NCBI RefSeq assembly: GCF_024199945.1
Contig: NZ_JANADP010000001.1
Location: 3,162,001-3,226,000 of the forward strand
Reading direction: 5' to 3'
DNA: 64,000 nucleotides
Source of the DNA: Bradyrhizobium sp. CCGUVB4N
Lineage (GTDB): Bacteria > Pseudomonadota > Alphaproteobacteria > Rhizobiales > Xanthobacteraceae
Shown here: in pieces, positions 31,962 to 40,802 of the stretch
Layout of the letters: each line of letters opens with the position of its first letter
Position numbering within the stretch: position 1 is the first letter of the stretch
Program-made: the position numbers and the translations under genes
Notes under the pieces: generated by a model
The model's input: the letters and a program-made list of their open reading frames with translations, nothing else
What the model was told of the DNA's origin: nothing
Databases searched by the model: none

Positions 31962-33185
31962 CTAATCCACGGCCTTGGTCACGATCCGGATCTCCGACGT
32001 CAGCGTCCGGTGCACAGGGCACTTGTCGGCAATCTCCATCAGTTTCTTGCGCTGCTCGGCATCGAGCGCGCCGTCGATCGCGATGTCGCGCTCGATCTGG
32101 TCGAGCATGCCGTCCTGTGTTTCGCACTCCGCGCAGTCCTTGGCGTAAATCTTCGAATGCTTCAGCGTGACGGTGACGCGGTCGAGCGGCAGCGATTTGC
32201 GGTCGGCATAGAGGCGCATGGTCATGGAGGTGCAGGCGCCGAGGCCGGCGAGCAGGAAATCATAGGGGCCGGGACCGGCATCCTCGCCACCGGCGGCGAC
32301 CGGCTCGTCCGCCACAAGATGATGCGGGCCGACCGTGATGAGCTGGTTGAACTTGCTCTTGCGGGTCTCCTGTACCACCACCCTCCGCGGCTGATCCGCG
32401 GCATCCGTCGTCTTTGCAGGAGTTGTCGCGTCGATGTAGCGGCTCGCCCAGGCCGCAATCACGTCGGCTGCGTAGAGCGCGTCGGCTGATTTGGTGAGCA
32501 GATGATCGGCATGGTCGAGCGAGACGAAGCTCTTGGGATGCTTCGCTGCCACGAAAATCTTCGTTGCATTGTCGATGCCGACGGTGTCGTCGACAGGTGA
32601 TTGCATGATGAGCAGCGCCTTGTGCAGGCCGGTGATATCAGTCATCAGCTCGTGCTCGGCGATGTCGTCGAGGAATTCGCGTTTGATCCGGAACGGTCGC
32701 CCTGCGAGCGAGACTTCGACCTCACCCTGTGCGCGGATGTTTTCAATATGCTCTTTGAAAAGTCCGGTAACGTGGGCCGGATCCGATGGCGCGGCGATGG
32801 TTACGACAGCCTTTGCCTCGGGAACCTTTCCGGCCGCCGCCAGGATCGCTGCGCCGCCCAGGCTGTGCCCGATCAGGAGCGTTGGCGCCTTCCGTTTCGT
32901 GCGGAGATGATCGGCCGCATGCACGAGATCCGCGACGTTGGAGGAGAAGGTCGAATTGGCAAACTCGCCTTCACTGGAGCCGAGCCCGGTGAAATCGAAT
33001 CGCAGCACGGCGATGCCCTTGGCAGCTAGCGCAACCGAGATGCGCTTGGCCGCGAGCGTGTCCTTGCCGCAGGTGAAGCAATGCGCGAACAGCGCGTATG
33101 CGGCCGGCTCGCCATCCGGCAGCTCCAGCGCGGCCGCGAGCTGATGGCCGCCTTCGCCGGTGAATTGGAAGCGTTCCGTCGGCAT
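31962..33185 (-). CDS. Bifunctional alpha/beta hydrolase/OsmC family protein
   Basis: A 407-aa fusion. Residues 1-250 form an alpha/beta hydrolase with nucleophile GHSLGG and the motifs CFTCGKDTLAA and FDFTGLGSSEG. Residues 270-407 form an OsmC-like peroxiredoxin domain with both redox Cys (LGACTSMTMRLYADRK and CPVHRTL). OsmC proteins reduce organic hydroperoxides with thiols. The fused hydrolase may release acyl or peroxide substrates. It ends a minus-strand run that begins at the ferredoxin gene, 26 bases after the molybdopterin oxidoreductase. Confidence 0.93.
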   Translation of the reverse strand: MPTERFQFTGEGGHQLAAALELPDGEPAAYALFAHCFTCGKDTLAAKRISVALAAKGIAVLRFDFTGLGSSEGEFANSTFSSNVADLVHAADHLRTKRKAPTLLIGHSLGGAAILAAAGKVPEAKAVVTIAAPSDPAHVTGLFKEHIENIRAQGEVEVSLAGRPFRIKREFLDDIAEHELMTDITGLHKALLIMQSPVDDTVGIDNATKIFVAAKHPKSFVSLDHADHLLTKSADALYAADVIAAWASRYIDATTPAKTTDAADQPRRVVVQETRKSKFNQLITVGPHHLVADEPVAAGGEDAGPGPYDFLLAGLGACTSMTMRLYADRKSLPLDRVTVTLKHSKIYAKDCAECETQDGMLDQIERDIAIDGALDAEQRKKLMEIADKCPVHRTLTSEIRIVTKAVD

Positions 33186-33211
33186 GGGCTCCCCCTTGTC
33201 TTTGCTTGACC

Positions 33212-33871
33212 TTAGTCGGCCGAATAGCGCTGCTCGGCCCAGGGATCGCCGCGGTTATGGTAACCGCGCACTTCCCAGAAGCCGGGTGCATCCTCAGTGA
33301 CGAATTCGATGGCCTGAAGCCACTTTGCGCTCTTCCAGAAATAGAGATGCGGCACGACAAGCCGCACCGGGCCGCCATGCTCGTCGGACAGCGGCTGGCC
33401 GGACCAGCTATGGGCGAGCAGCGCGTCCTCGGCGGCGAAGTCTTCGAGCGCGAGGTTGGTGGTGTAGCCGTCATAGGAATGCAGCACCACGAAGCGCGCA
33501 TCGTCGCGCGGCTGGCAGGCTGCCAGCAGCTCGCGTGTCGCGAGCCCTTCCCATTCATTGTCGTAACGCGACCATGTCGTCACGCAATGGATGTCGGACG
33601 TAAATTGCGCCTGCTTCTGCGCGGCGAACTCGGCATAGGTCCAGAATATCGGAGTCTCGATCGCGCCATAGACATCGAGCCGCCAGCGCTCGCGCGAAAC
33701 CGGCGGCAACACGCCGAGATCGAGCACCGGCCAATCTTTCGTCAGATGCTGGCCGGGCGGTAGCCGCTGGTCCTCAGGCCGTGTGACTTTGCCCGTGAGA
33801 AAGCGACCCTCGCGCGCCCATTTCGCCTTGGTGCGCGTCAGCTTGCTGTCGGGTGGCGTCTCGTCGACCAT
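33212..33871 (-). CDS. Sulfite oxidase-like molybdopterin-dependent oxidoreductase
   Basis: A 219-aa protein of the sulfite oxidase (YuiH-like) family. The molybdenum-ligating Cys is in SDIHCVTTWSRYDN (about residue 97), followed by conserved GGPVRLVVPHLYFWKSAKWL and the C-terminal FWEVRGYHNRGDPW. No Tat signal is present, so it appears cytoplasmic, unlike MsrP or SorA. There is no heme or dimerisation domain. It sits 18 bases after the MHS transporter gene in the same run. Confidence 0.9.
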   Translation of the reverse strand: MVDETPPDSKLTRTKAKWAREGRFLTGKVTRPEDQRLPPGQHLTKDWPVLDLGVLPPVSRERWRLDVYGAIETPIFWTYAEFAAQKQAQFTSDIHCVTTWSRYDNEWEGLATRELLAACQPRDDARFVVLHSYDGYTTNLALEDFAAEDALLAHSWSGQPLSDEHGGPVRLVVPHLYFWKSAKWLQAIEFVTEDAPGFWEVRGYHNRGDPWAEQRYSAD

Positions 33872-33889
33872 GATCTGCTCGTAAATCGG

Positions 33890-35212
33890 CTACTCGTGAC
33901 GATGCATCGCGGAGGCATGCTTGGTGTCACGCATGGTGGAATAGATGATCAGCGACAGGAAGATGACGCCCGCGAGATAATAGTAGAACCACTCTTCGTG
34001 TCCGATGCTCTTGAAATAGAGCGCGATCGCCGGCGCCGTGCCGCCGAAGATCGAGACAGTGATCGCGTAGGGCAGGCCGACACCGAGCGCGCGGACATTG
34101 GTCGGGAACAGCTCGGCTTTCACCACGGCGTTGATCGAGGTGTAGCCGGCGACGAACAGCCAGGCGGCGCAGATCAGGATGAAGGCCATGAAGGGTGACT
34201 TGGTCTCCTTCAGCGTCATCAGAAGGGGGACGGTCGCGAGCGAGCCGGCGACGCCGAAGAAGATCAACAGCGGCTTACGGCCGATCTTGTCGGAGATTGC
34301 GCCATAGATCGGCTGAAGGATGGTCGCGAAGATCAGCGAGCCGAAGATCACGAAGGTGGTCTGATCCTCGGTCAACCCGACCGAGAGTTTCACGAAGGTC
34401 TGCATGTAGGTTGTGAAGGTGTAGAACGCCGCGGTGCCGCCGGCGGTGAGGCCGACCACGAGGAGCAGTTCGCGCGGATAGCGCAGCAGATTGGCGATCG
34501 AGCCGGTCGGCTTGACCACCTTCTTGGCTTCCTCGAACGCCTCGGTCTCCTGCAGATTGCGCCGCATCACGGCGGCGAAGATCGCGAGCGCGGCGCCGAT
34601 GGCGAACGGGATACGCCAGCCCCAGGCCTTGAGCTCGTCGGGGGTTAGGAAGACCTTCTGGAGGAGCAACAGGACGATGATCGCGGTGAGCTGGCCGCCG
34701 ATCAGGGTCACGTACTGGAAGCTCGAATAGAAGCCGCGATGCTTGGGGTCGGCGACTTCGCTGAGGTAGGTGGCGCTGGCGCCGTACTCGCCGCCGAGGC
34801 TCAGACCCTCGATCACGCGGGCCAGCGCCAGGATCACCGGTGCGGCAAAGCCGATCGTCGCATAGGTCGGCGTCAGCGCGATGATCAGCGAGCCGAAGCA
34901 CATGAAGACGACCGACAGCGTCAGCGAGATGCGTCGGCCGAAATGGTCGGCGATGTAGCCGAACAACCAGCCGCCCAGGGGACGCATTAGGAAGGTCGCC
35001 GCGAACACCACGGCGACATTCAACTGCTGGACGACGGGATCGCTGCCCGGGAAGAACGCCGGAGCGAAATAGAGCGCGAACGCCGTATAGGCGTAGAAAT
35101 CGTACCATTCGACGAGGTTGCCGATCGAGCCGATCAGGATCGCCTTGATCCGGCGCTCGGCGTCGGCGATGTCGATGTGGTCGGAGGCCGGTTTGATTGC
35201 TTGCTCTGTCAC
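33890..35212 (-). CDS. MFS transporter, metabolite:H+ symporter family (KgtP/ProP-like)
   Basis: A 440-aa twelve-helix symporter. Family motifs are IGNLVEWYDFYAYTAFALYFAPAFFPG in helix 1, GYIADHFGRRISLTLSV after helix 2 and EGLSLGGEYGASATYLSEVA. MHS members import carboxylates such as alpha-ketoglutarate, shikimate or aromatic acids. It lies 33 bases after the P450 stop, so import of the P450 substrate or a precursor is a reasonable inference. Confidence 0.9.
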   Translation of the reverse strand: MTEQAIKPASDHIDIADAERRIKAILIGSIGNLVEWYDFYAYTAFALYFAPAFFPGSDPVVQQLNVAVVFAATFLMRPLGGWLFGYIADHFGRRISLTLSVVFMCFGSLIIALTPTYATIGFAAPVILALARVIEGLSLGGEYGASATYLSEVADPKHRGFYSSFQYVTLIGGQLTAIIVLLLLQKVFLTPDELKAWGWRIPFAIGAALAIFAAVMRRNLQETEAFEEAKKVVKPTGSIANLLRYPRELLLVVGLTAGGTAAFYTFTTYMQTFVKLSVGLTEDQTTFVIFGSLIFATILQPIYGAISDKIGRKPLLIFFGVAGSLATVPLLMTLKETKSPFMAFILICAAWLFVAGYTSINAVVKAELFPTNVRALGVGLPYAITVSIFGGTAPAIALYFKSIGHEEWFYYYLAGVIFLSLIIYSTMRDTKHASAMHRHE

Positions 35213-35245
35213 GTCCGGCCTCCCAGAAATCCTTTGTCTGGGAGC

Positions 35246-36466
35246 CTACATCGCCTTTCCAAGCAAAAATGGCAACTGGCGGGGGCCCCTGACCGTGCCT
35301 TGCGACCAGGTCACGGTGCCTGCCGGGTCGAGCCGGAAGTCAGGAATCCGCTTCAGCCATTCCTCCAGCGCCACCTGCATCTCCATCCGCGCCAGATTGG
35401 AACCGACGCAGCGGTGGATGCCGAGGCCGAAGGCGGCGTGGCGGTTCTCCCGCCGGTCGATCACGACCTTGTCAGCATCCGGAAACATCTTCGGGTCGCG
35501 ATTGGCGGCCGGGAAGGACAGCAGCACCATGTTGCCCGCTTTGACCGGGCAGCCCGAGACGGTGGTCTCCTTGACCACCTCGCGCGCCATGGTCACCGGC
35601 GAATAGGCCCGCAGCAGCTCCTCCACGGCGATCGGGATCAACCCAGGCTCGGCGATCAAGCGCTCGCGGTCGGCCGGCGTCCGGGCGAGATGCCAGAGCG
35701 AGGAGCCGATCGCGCTCCAGGTCGTGTCGATGCCGGCAATCAGGAGCAGCCGCAGCGAGCCCAGCACGTGCGACTCCTCCAGCGGCTGGCCTTCCTTGTC
35801 CTTGGCATTCATCAAATATGAGATCAGGTCGTCAGTCGGCTTCGACCTCCGCTCCTCGATATGCGTCCTGAAATAGGCGCTCATCTCCTGCACGGCCTGG
35901 AGCAGCTTGTTCTCGTCCTTGATCCCAAGCTCCAGGATCATATGGATCCAGTTGATGAAGAGATCGCTGTCGCTCTCGGGAATGCCGAGCATGTGCGCGA
36001 TGGCCTGAACCGGGATGTATTTGCTGTATTGCGCTGCGGCATCGACCTTGCCGTCGGCGATGAACCCGTCGATCAGCTCGTTGCAGATCGCGCGCATCCG
36101 CGGCTCGAGCTTCTTCATCGCATCCGGGGTGAAGGGCGGCAGCAGCAATTGCTTGGCCGGCTTGTGCACGGGCGGGTCGGAGGTGATCGGCGGTGCCGCA
36201 TTCCTGGCGACCTCGGGTCGGACGTCGCGGACGATGATGCGGCGCGACGAAAAATGCTCGGTGTCGTTGGCGATTTCGCGCACGGCCTCATAGGTCGTCG
36301 GCATATAGCAGCCGAGGAAGCGCTCGGTGTGCACGACCGGGCTCGCGGCGCGCAGCTCTTCCCAGATCGGGAAGGGATCATCCGTCCATTGCGGATCGGT
36401 GTGGTCGAAATCGTTGACCCAGTCGGTCACGGGCGGATGGGCTGTGGGCTCGCTCACGTCGGACAT
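35246..36466 (-). CDS. Cytochrome P450 (class I, ferredoxin-dependent)
   Basis: A 406-aa stand-alone bacterial P450. The I-helix is LLIAGIDTTWSAIG, the K-helix ExxR lies in VEELLRAYSP and the heme Cys motif is FGLGIHRCVG (Cys near residue 353). The N-terminus (WVNDFDHTDPQWTDDPFPIWEELR) and SDPPVHKPAKQLLLPPFTP are typical. The ATG at 36466 starts the domain; the longer frame runs into the ferredoxin gene. It needs two electrons from a ferredoxin, which is encoded 71 bases upstream. No ferredoxin reductase is seen nearby. Substrate unknown, possibly an aromatic or terpenoid acid. Confidence 0.94.
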   Translation of the reverse strand: MSDVSEPTAHPPVTDWVNDFDHTDPQWTDDPFPIWEELRAASPVVHTERFLGCYMPTTYEAVREIANDTEHFSSRRIIVRDVRPEVARNAAPPITSDPPVHKPAKQLLLPPFTPDAMKKLEPRMRAICNELIDGFIADGKVDAAAQYSKYIPVQAIAHMLGIPESDSDLFINWIHMILELGIKDENKLLQAVQEMSAYFRTHIEERRSKPTDDLISYLMNAKDKEGQPLEESHVLGSLRLLLIAGIDTTWSAIGSSLWHLARTPADRERLIAEPGLIPIAVEELLRAYSPVTMAREVVKETTVSGCPVKAGNMVLLSFPAANRDPKMFPDADKVVIDRRENRHAAFGLGIHRCVGSNLARMEMQVALEEWLKRIPDFRLDPAGTVTWSQGTVRGPRQLPFLLGKAM

Positions 36467-36537
36467 GACAAAAAATCCCTCGAATGTTTCTTGGGGCTCG
36501 TGTTCGCTGAAGGCACGGGGAACGCGGGCAGGCCGCG

Positions 36538-36747
36538 CTACTCCTCGATCACATCGATCGCGATTTCCGGGCAGTTGGATTTGGCAAGCCAGGCCTTGTC
36601 TTCGAGGCCCGGTGGAACCGTGCCGTCTCCGGCCGCATGGGCATTGCCGTATTCGTCGAGCTCGAACAGCTCCGGCGCCAACGCCTTGCAACGCGCGTGG
36701 CCCTGGCATTTGTCGGGATCGACGTGAACTCTCAGTCGTTCTGCCAT
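36538..36747 (-). CDS. [3Fe-4S]-type ferredoxin, P450 partner
   Basis: A 69-aa ferredoxin with Cys14, Cys20 and Cys59 (CQGHARC and NCPE) and His17 in place of the usual second Cys. This CxxHxxC form is found in [3Fe-4S] ferredoxins that feed bacterial P450s. The ATG at 36747 gives the standard N-terminus (MAERLRVHVDPDKCQGH). It is the first gene of the minus-strand run and is divergent from a TetR regulator. Confidence 0.93.
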   Translation of the reverse strand: MAERLRVHVDPDKCQGHARCKALAPELFELDEYGNAHAAGDGTVPPGLEDKAWLAKSNCPEIAIDVIEE

Positions 36748-36856
36748 TGCGGCTCCCTCGGTCGTATGCGCGTGGCCCGAAGGCCGGCGCGTTCCTCTTG
36801 TCAATGTTGTCTGCGACATTTGCCGCTTATTCTAAGTTATATGCTATTACATTCGC

Positions 36857-36873
36857 GACAGGCTTCCCCTGTC
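36857..36873. promoter_or_regulatory. Candidate TetR operator
   Basis: Arms GACAGG and CCTGTC (perfect) separated by CTTCC, 30 bases before the TetR ATG and 110 bases before the ferredoxin ATG, in an AT-rich gap. A good candidate for binding by the TetR protein encoded next to it. Confidence 0.5.
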
Positions 36874-36902
36874 AAGCGCAAACTTATAGGCTCCGCCGTA
36901 AC

Positions 36903-37550
36903 ATGCGTTCACAACTCGCTCGCAAGCCCGAGAATACCTACCACCATGGCGATCTCCGCGACGCCTTGATCAAGGCTGCGTTACGCGAGGCGGAGCAGGG
37001 CGGGGCGGAAGCGATCAGCATCAAGGCACTGGCCAAGCAGCTCGGTGTGTCGCAACCGGCGCCGTACCGTCATTTTGCTGACCGCGAGGCATTGCTCGCC
37101 GCAGTGACGGCGGAGGCGTTCCGGCAGCTCAGCACGCTTCTTCGGGAGGCGATGGCGAAGCCGTCGAAGCAATCAAAGCTGTCGCGGCTGGCGCAGGCGA
37201 CGCTCGATTTCGGCCTGCGCCGCAACGGCATCTATCGGTTGATGTTTGCCTCGCGCACGGTGTCCTGCGCAGCCAAGGACAGCGAGCTGCACGAGGCTAC
37301 CCGCGAGACGTTTGCGCTGGTCATCGAAGCACTGGAAGCGCCTGCGGTCGGCTATTTGCGCGAGCGGCAGGCCCTCAAGATCTGGGCCGCGCTGCACGGC
37401 GTGGTGATGCTGGCCGAGCAGGGTCTGTTCACCGGCGAGGCGGCCCACGCCACGCGCGAGGAACTGGTCGAGGACTTTGTGAACGAGACCAAGGCTGCGC
37501 TCGCCGTCGCGATCAAGGACGCGCAGCGTCGCAAGAAGGCCGGCGCTTAA
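36903..37550 (+). CDS. TetR/AcrR family transcriptional regulator
   Basis: A 215-aa regulator. The HTH lies in AISIKALAKQLGVSQPAPYRHFADREALLAAV (about residues 38-68), followed by a WHG-type C-terminal ligand domain (KIWAALHGVVMLAEQGLF). It is divergent from the ferredoxin/P450 run and probably represses it until a substrate-like ligand binds. It ends convergently with the racemase gene, sharing 4 bases. Confidence 0.9.
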   Translation: MRSQLARKPENTYHHGDLRDALIKAALREAEQGGAEAISIKALAKQLGVSQPAPYRHFADREALLAAVTAEAFRQLSTLLREAMAKPSKQSKLSRLAQATLDFGLRRNGIYRLMFASRTVSCAAKDSELHEATRETFALVIEALEAPAVGYLRERQALKIWAALHGVVMLAEQGLFTGEAAHATREELVEDFVNETKAALAVAIKDAQRRKKAGA

Positions 37551-38185
37551 GCCTTCGCTTTCAGCAGCTTCATCAGCTTTTCGACCGCGCTGTCCGGCGT
37601 CGTCACGACGGGGCGGCCGGTCGCTTCCGCGACGAGCGGCGCGGTTGCCGCGATGCTGAATTGCGCCAGCGCGATGACGTCGCAATCGCGAAGGTCCTTT
37701 GACGCCTCGACGATCAGCCGGTCATGCGTGGCGCGATCGCCGCGGTCGAGTGCGGCCAGCGCGCCGTCGGCAAGCTTTGGCACGATGTGGACGGAGGCCG
37801 GAAATTCCGGCGGCATCGAGATCAGCGTTGGCGGAAAGGTCGAGAGCAGGCCGATCTTCTTGCCCATCGTCACGGCCCGTTCGATCATGGCTTCGTTCGG
37901 CTTCAGCACCGGCATCGGCGCATGCGCCCGCGCGACGGCCTCGATGCAGGGGCCGAAAGCCGAGCAGGTGAACAGGATCGCGTTCGCGCCGGTCGCGGCC
38001 GCATAGTCGCCGAGCGCAAGAAAGCGCTTGGTCATGGCATCGGTGAGCTTGCCGTCGCGCGCGAGATCCGCCGACAGGCTGTCGTCGAGCAGGTTCATCA
38101 GCCGGGCCTCCGGCCATGCCTGCGCGAACGCCGCCTCGATCGGGGCGATGGAGTGCTTGAGGGCGTGGATCAGGGCGATGCGCAT
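37547..38185 (-). CDS. Aspartate/glutamate racemase family protein
   Basis: A 212-aa Asp/Glu/hydantoin racemase-family protein. The first catalytic Cys is present (ILFTCSAFGPCIEAV, near residue 77). The second position, usually Cys in LGCTH, reads ALAQFSIAA, so true two-base racemisation is doubtful. A one-Cys member could be a decarboxylase or isomerase, as in arylmalonate and maleate enzymes. It lies beyond a long palindromic repeat from the amino-acid binding-protein gene on the same strand, so it may or may not be in that operon. Confidence 0.8.
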   Translation of the reverse strand: MRIALIHALKHSIAPIEAAFAQAWPEARLMNLLDDSLSADLARDGKLTDAMTKRFLALGDYAAATGANAILFTCSAFGPCIEAVARAHAPMPVLKPNEAMIERAVTMGKKIGLLSTFPPTLISMPPEFPASVHIVPKLADGALAALDRGDRATHDRLIVEASKDLRDCDVIALAQFSIAATAPLVAEATGRPVVTTPDSAVEKLMKLLKAKA

Positions 38186-38197
38186 GGGATGTCTCTT

Positions 38198-38412
38198 CTC
38201 CCTCGCCCCGCTTGCGGGGAGAGGGCATAGGCGGCCTGCGGCCGCCGTTGGTGAACAAGAACGCCGATGCGACGCATCGGCTACGGTGAGGGGGAGTCTC
38301 CGCGAGGACGGTGAGAGTTGGATGCGCGGAGGCTGCCCCTCACCCGGATTGCTGCCGGACGATGCTTCGCATCGCCGGGGCAATCCGACCTCTCCCCGCA
38401 AGCGGGGAGAGG
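38198..38412. repeat. Long palindromic intergenic repeat (CCCCGCAAGCGGGG type)
   Basis: Outer arms at 38198-38225 and 38389-38412 share CTCTCCCCGC and GCGGGGAGAG, each with its own CCCCGC-GCGGGG palindrome. Internal hairpins include GGCGGCCTGCGGCCGCC and GCCGATGCG/CGCATCGGC (about 38264-38282). This fills most of the 238-base gap and would form a large cruciform or RNA hairpin. No gene is seen in the gap. Confidence 0.75.
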
Positions 38413-38423
38413 TGAAGCATCGT

Positions 38424-39437
38424 TTACTTGAATGGCACGGCGTACATCAAGCCGCCTTTGCTCCAGAGGCCGTTGAGGCCGCGCTCGAGTTTGAGCGGGC
38501 TCGCCTTGCCGACATTGCGCTCGTAGATCTCGCCGTAATTGCCGGTGGCCTTGAGCACCGTGACCAGCCATTTGTTGTCGAGACCGAGCCGCGAGCCGAG
38601 ATCGCCGGAGGCGCCGAGCAGGCGCTGGATCGCGGGCGTCTGCGACTTCGTCATTTCGTCGACATTGGCCTGGGTGACGCCAAGCTCCTCGGCTTCGATC
38701 AGGCCGTAATGCAGCCAGGTGATGATGTCGCTCCAGACTTCGTCACCATTGCGGGTGAAGGGTCCGAGCGGCTCCTTGCTGATGGTCGTTGGCAGCACGA
38801 TGTAATCGGCCGGGTTCGGTGCGGCGGTCGTCACGGCGCCGGCGAGCGCGGAGGCGTCCTGGGTCATGGCATCGCAGCGGCCGCCGAAGAATGTCTGGTA
38901 CATGGTGTCGACGCGGTCGAATACCAGCGGCTTCCAGTCGATGCCGTTGGCGCGGCCGTAATCGCCCAGCGTGACCTCATGGGTCGTGCCCTGCGCGACG
39001 CAGACGGTGGCGCCCTTGAGGTCCTTCAGCTCCTTCACGCCGAGGTCTTTCTTCACGACGAAGCCCTGACCGTCGTAGAAGTTGATCGGTCCCTGCCGCA
39101 GGCCCAGCGTAACGCCGCGCAGATAGGTCTGCGTGGAGTTGCGGTAGAGCACGTCGATCTCACCCGATTGCAGCGCAGTGAAGCGGTTCTGCGCGGTCAG
39201 CGAAACGTAGCGCACCTTGTTGGGATCACCGAGCACGCCGGCCGCGAGTGCACGGCAATAATCGACGTCGAGGCCCTTGTAATTGCCTTGCGAGTCCGGC
39301 GCTGAGAAGCCGGCAAAGCCTGCGCTGACGCCGCACACCAGTGTGCCGCGGCTCTTGACCGTGTCGAGCGTCGCCGCCGACGCCGCAATCGTCGATGCCG
39401 CGAGCACGCCCGCTGCGATAACCACGTTCCTCATCAT
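38424..39437 (-). CDS. aapJ: General L-amino acid ABC transporter substrate-binding protein (AapJ-like)
   Basis: A 337-aa periplasmic SBP_bac_3 protein with a signal peptide (residues 1-22, ending ASAA). The mature start TLDTVKSRGTLVCGVSAGFAGFSAPDSQG, the central VCVAQGTTHEVTLGDYGRANG and the motif FTRNGDEVW are as in AapJ. It would feed amino acids to AapQ/AapM. It is 12 bases after the aminotransferase on the minus strand, while the permeases are divergent. Confidence 0.9.
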   Translation of the reverse strand: MMRNVVIAAGVLAASTIAASAATLDTVKSRGTLVCGVSAGFAGFSAPDSQGNYKGLDVDYCRALAAGVLGDPNKVRYVSLTAQNRFTALQSGEIDVLYRNSTQTYLRGVTLGLRQGPINFYDGQGFVVKKDLGVKELKDLKGATVCVAQGTTHEVTLGDYGRANGIDWKPLVFDRVDTMYQTFFGGRCDAMTQDASALAGAVTTAAPNPADYIVLPTTISKEPLGPFTRNGDEVWSDIITWLHYGLIEAEELGVTQANVDEMTKSQTPAIQRLLGASGDLGSRLGLDNKWLVTVLKATGNYGEIYERNVGKASPLKLERGLNGLWSKGGLMYAVPFK

Positions 39438-39449
39438 GATACTCTCCCC

Positions 39450-40799
39450 TCAGTGATTGACACTACGCAACACGTTGTCGACGGCTGTGCCGAGCTTGTC
39501 GACGATCTGATCGATCTCGTCAGATGACGCGATATAGGGCGGCGCCAGCAGCACATGGTCGCCACGGACGCCGTCCACGGTGCCGCCGCCCGGATAGCAG
39601 CCGAGCCCGTTGGCGAAGGCTTCCGTCTTGATTTTCTGGTTGAGCTTGAGCGCCGGGTCGAACGAGGTGCGGCTGGCACGATCGGCGACGAGCTCGATTG
39701 CCCAGAACAGCCCGCGGCCCCTGATATCTCCGACATGGCGGTGATTGCCGAAGCGCTCGGTCAGCCGATGCTCGAGCTGCTTGCCGCGCTGCTTGATCTG
39801 CTCGAGCAGATTGTCCTCCCGGATCACGTCCTGCACCGCGAGCGCGGCCGCGCAGGCGAGGGGGTGGGCGAGATAGGTGTGACCGTGCTGGAACGCGCCC
39901 GAGCCCGAGCGAATGGTGTCGATGATCTTGCCGCTCGCAAGCATGGCGCCGATCGGCTGGTAACCGCCGCCAAGCCCCTTTGCGATCGCCTGGATATCGG
40001 GGGCGACGCCTTCCTGTTGCCATGCATGCGTCGTGCCGGTGCGGCCCATGCCGCACATGACCTCATCGAGGATGAGAAGCGCGCCGTGCCGGTCGCAGAT
40101 CTCTCGCACGGCCTTGAAGTAGCCGTCCGGTGCCGTCACCGCACCGGCGGTGGCGCCAACGACCGGCTCGGCGAGGAACGCCGCGACGGTGTTGGGGCCG
40201 AGCCGCTGAAACTCGGCTTCGAGCTCCGCGGCGAGGCGCGCCACGAATTGCGCGTCGGACTCGCCGTCGTGCTTCTCATGATAGGCAAACGCCGGCGTCA
40301 CGTGGCTGAACGCGGCCGAGAGCAGCGGTGCGTAGGGCGCGCGGCGCCAAGCGTTGCCGCCGGCGGCGAGCGCGCCGAGCGTGTTGCCGTGATAGCTCTG
40401 CCGCCGCGCGATGAAATGCTGCCGCTGCGGCTCGCCGCGTTCGATGAAATATTGCCGCGCGAGCTTGATGCTGGCTTCGATCGCCTCCGATCCGCCGCTG
40501 ACGAAATAGGCGTAGGCGAGACCGCCGGGCTCGTGGCCAACCAACGCTTCGGCAAGCCGCTCGGCCGGCTCGGAGGAGAAGAAGGCGGTGTGCGCATAGG
40601 CGAGCGTCGAAGCCTGCTTCGCCATTGCCGCGATCACGCGGGGGTGCTGATGCCCGAGGCAGGACACCGCCGCGCCGCCGGAGGCGTCGATGACGCGGCG
40701 CCCATCCTCGGCAAACAGATAGACGCCTTCGCCGCCGATCGCCTTGGGCGGAGTCTCACGCAACGAGCGGTGCAGCACGCGGCTGGTTCGGGTGCTCAT
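39450..40799 (-). CDS. Class III aminotransferase (aspartate aminotransferase/omega-transaminase family)
   Basis: A 449-aa PLP enzyme of fold type I, class III. Conserved elements are DASGGAAVSCLGHQHPRV near the N-terminus, the Asp in LLILDEVMCGMGRTG and the PLP-binding Lys in AIAKGLGGGYQPIGA. It transfers amino groups from an omega-amino or alpha-amino acid to pyruvate or a similar acceptor. It is 3 bases after the RpiR gene stop and 12 bases before aapJ, so the three form an operon. Its substrate is probably imported by the same Aap system. Confidence 0.9.
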   Translation of the reverse strand: MSTRTSRVLHRSLRETPPKAIGGEGVYLFAEDGRRVIDASGGAAVSCLGHQHPRVIAAMAKQASTLAYAHTAFFSSEPAERLAEALVGHEPGGLAYAYFVSGGSEAIEASIKLARQYFIERGEPQRQHFIARRQSYHGNTLGALAAGGNAWRRAPYAPLLSAAFSHVTPAFAYHEKHDGESDAQFVARLAAELEAEFQRLGPNTVAAFLAEPVVGATAGAVTAPDGYFKAVREICDRHGALLILDEVMCGMGRTGTTHAWQQEGVAPDIQAIAKGLGGGYQPIGAMLASGKIIDTIRSGSGAFQHGHTYLAHPLACAAALAVQDVIREDNLLEQIKQRGKQLEHRLTERFGNHRHVGDIRGRGLFWAIELVADRASRTSFDPALKLNQKIKTEAFANGLGCYPGGGTVDGVRGDHVLLAPPYIASSDEIDQIVDKLGTAVDNVLRSVNH

Positions 40800-40802
40800 G
40801 GA

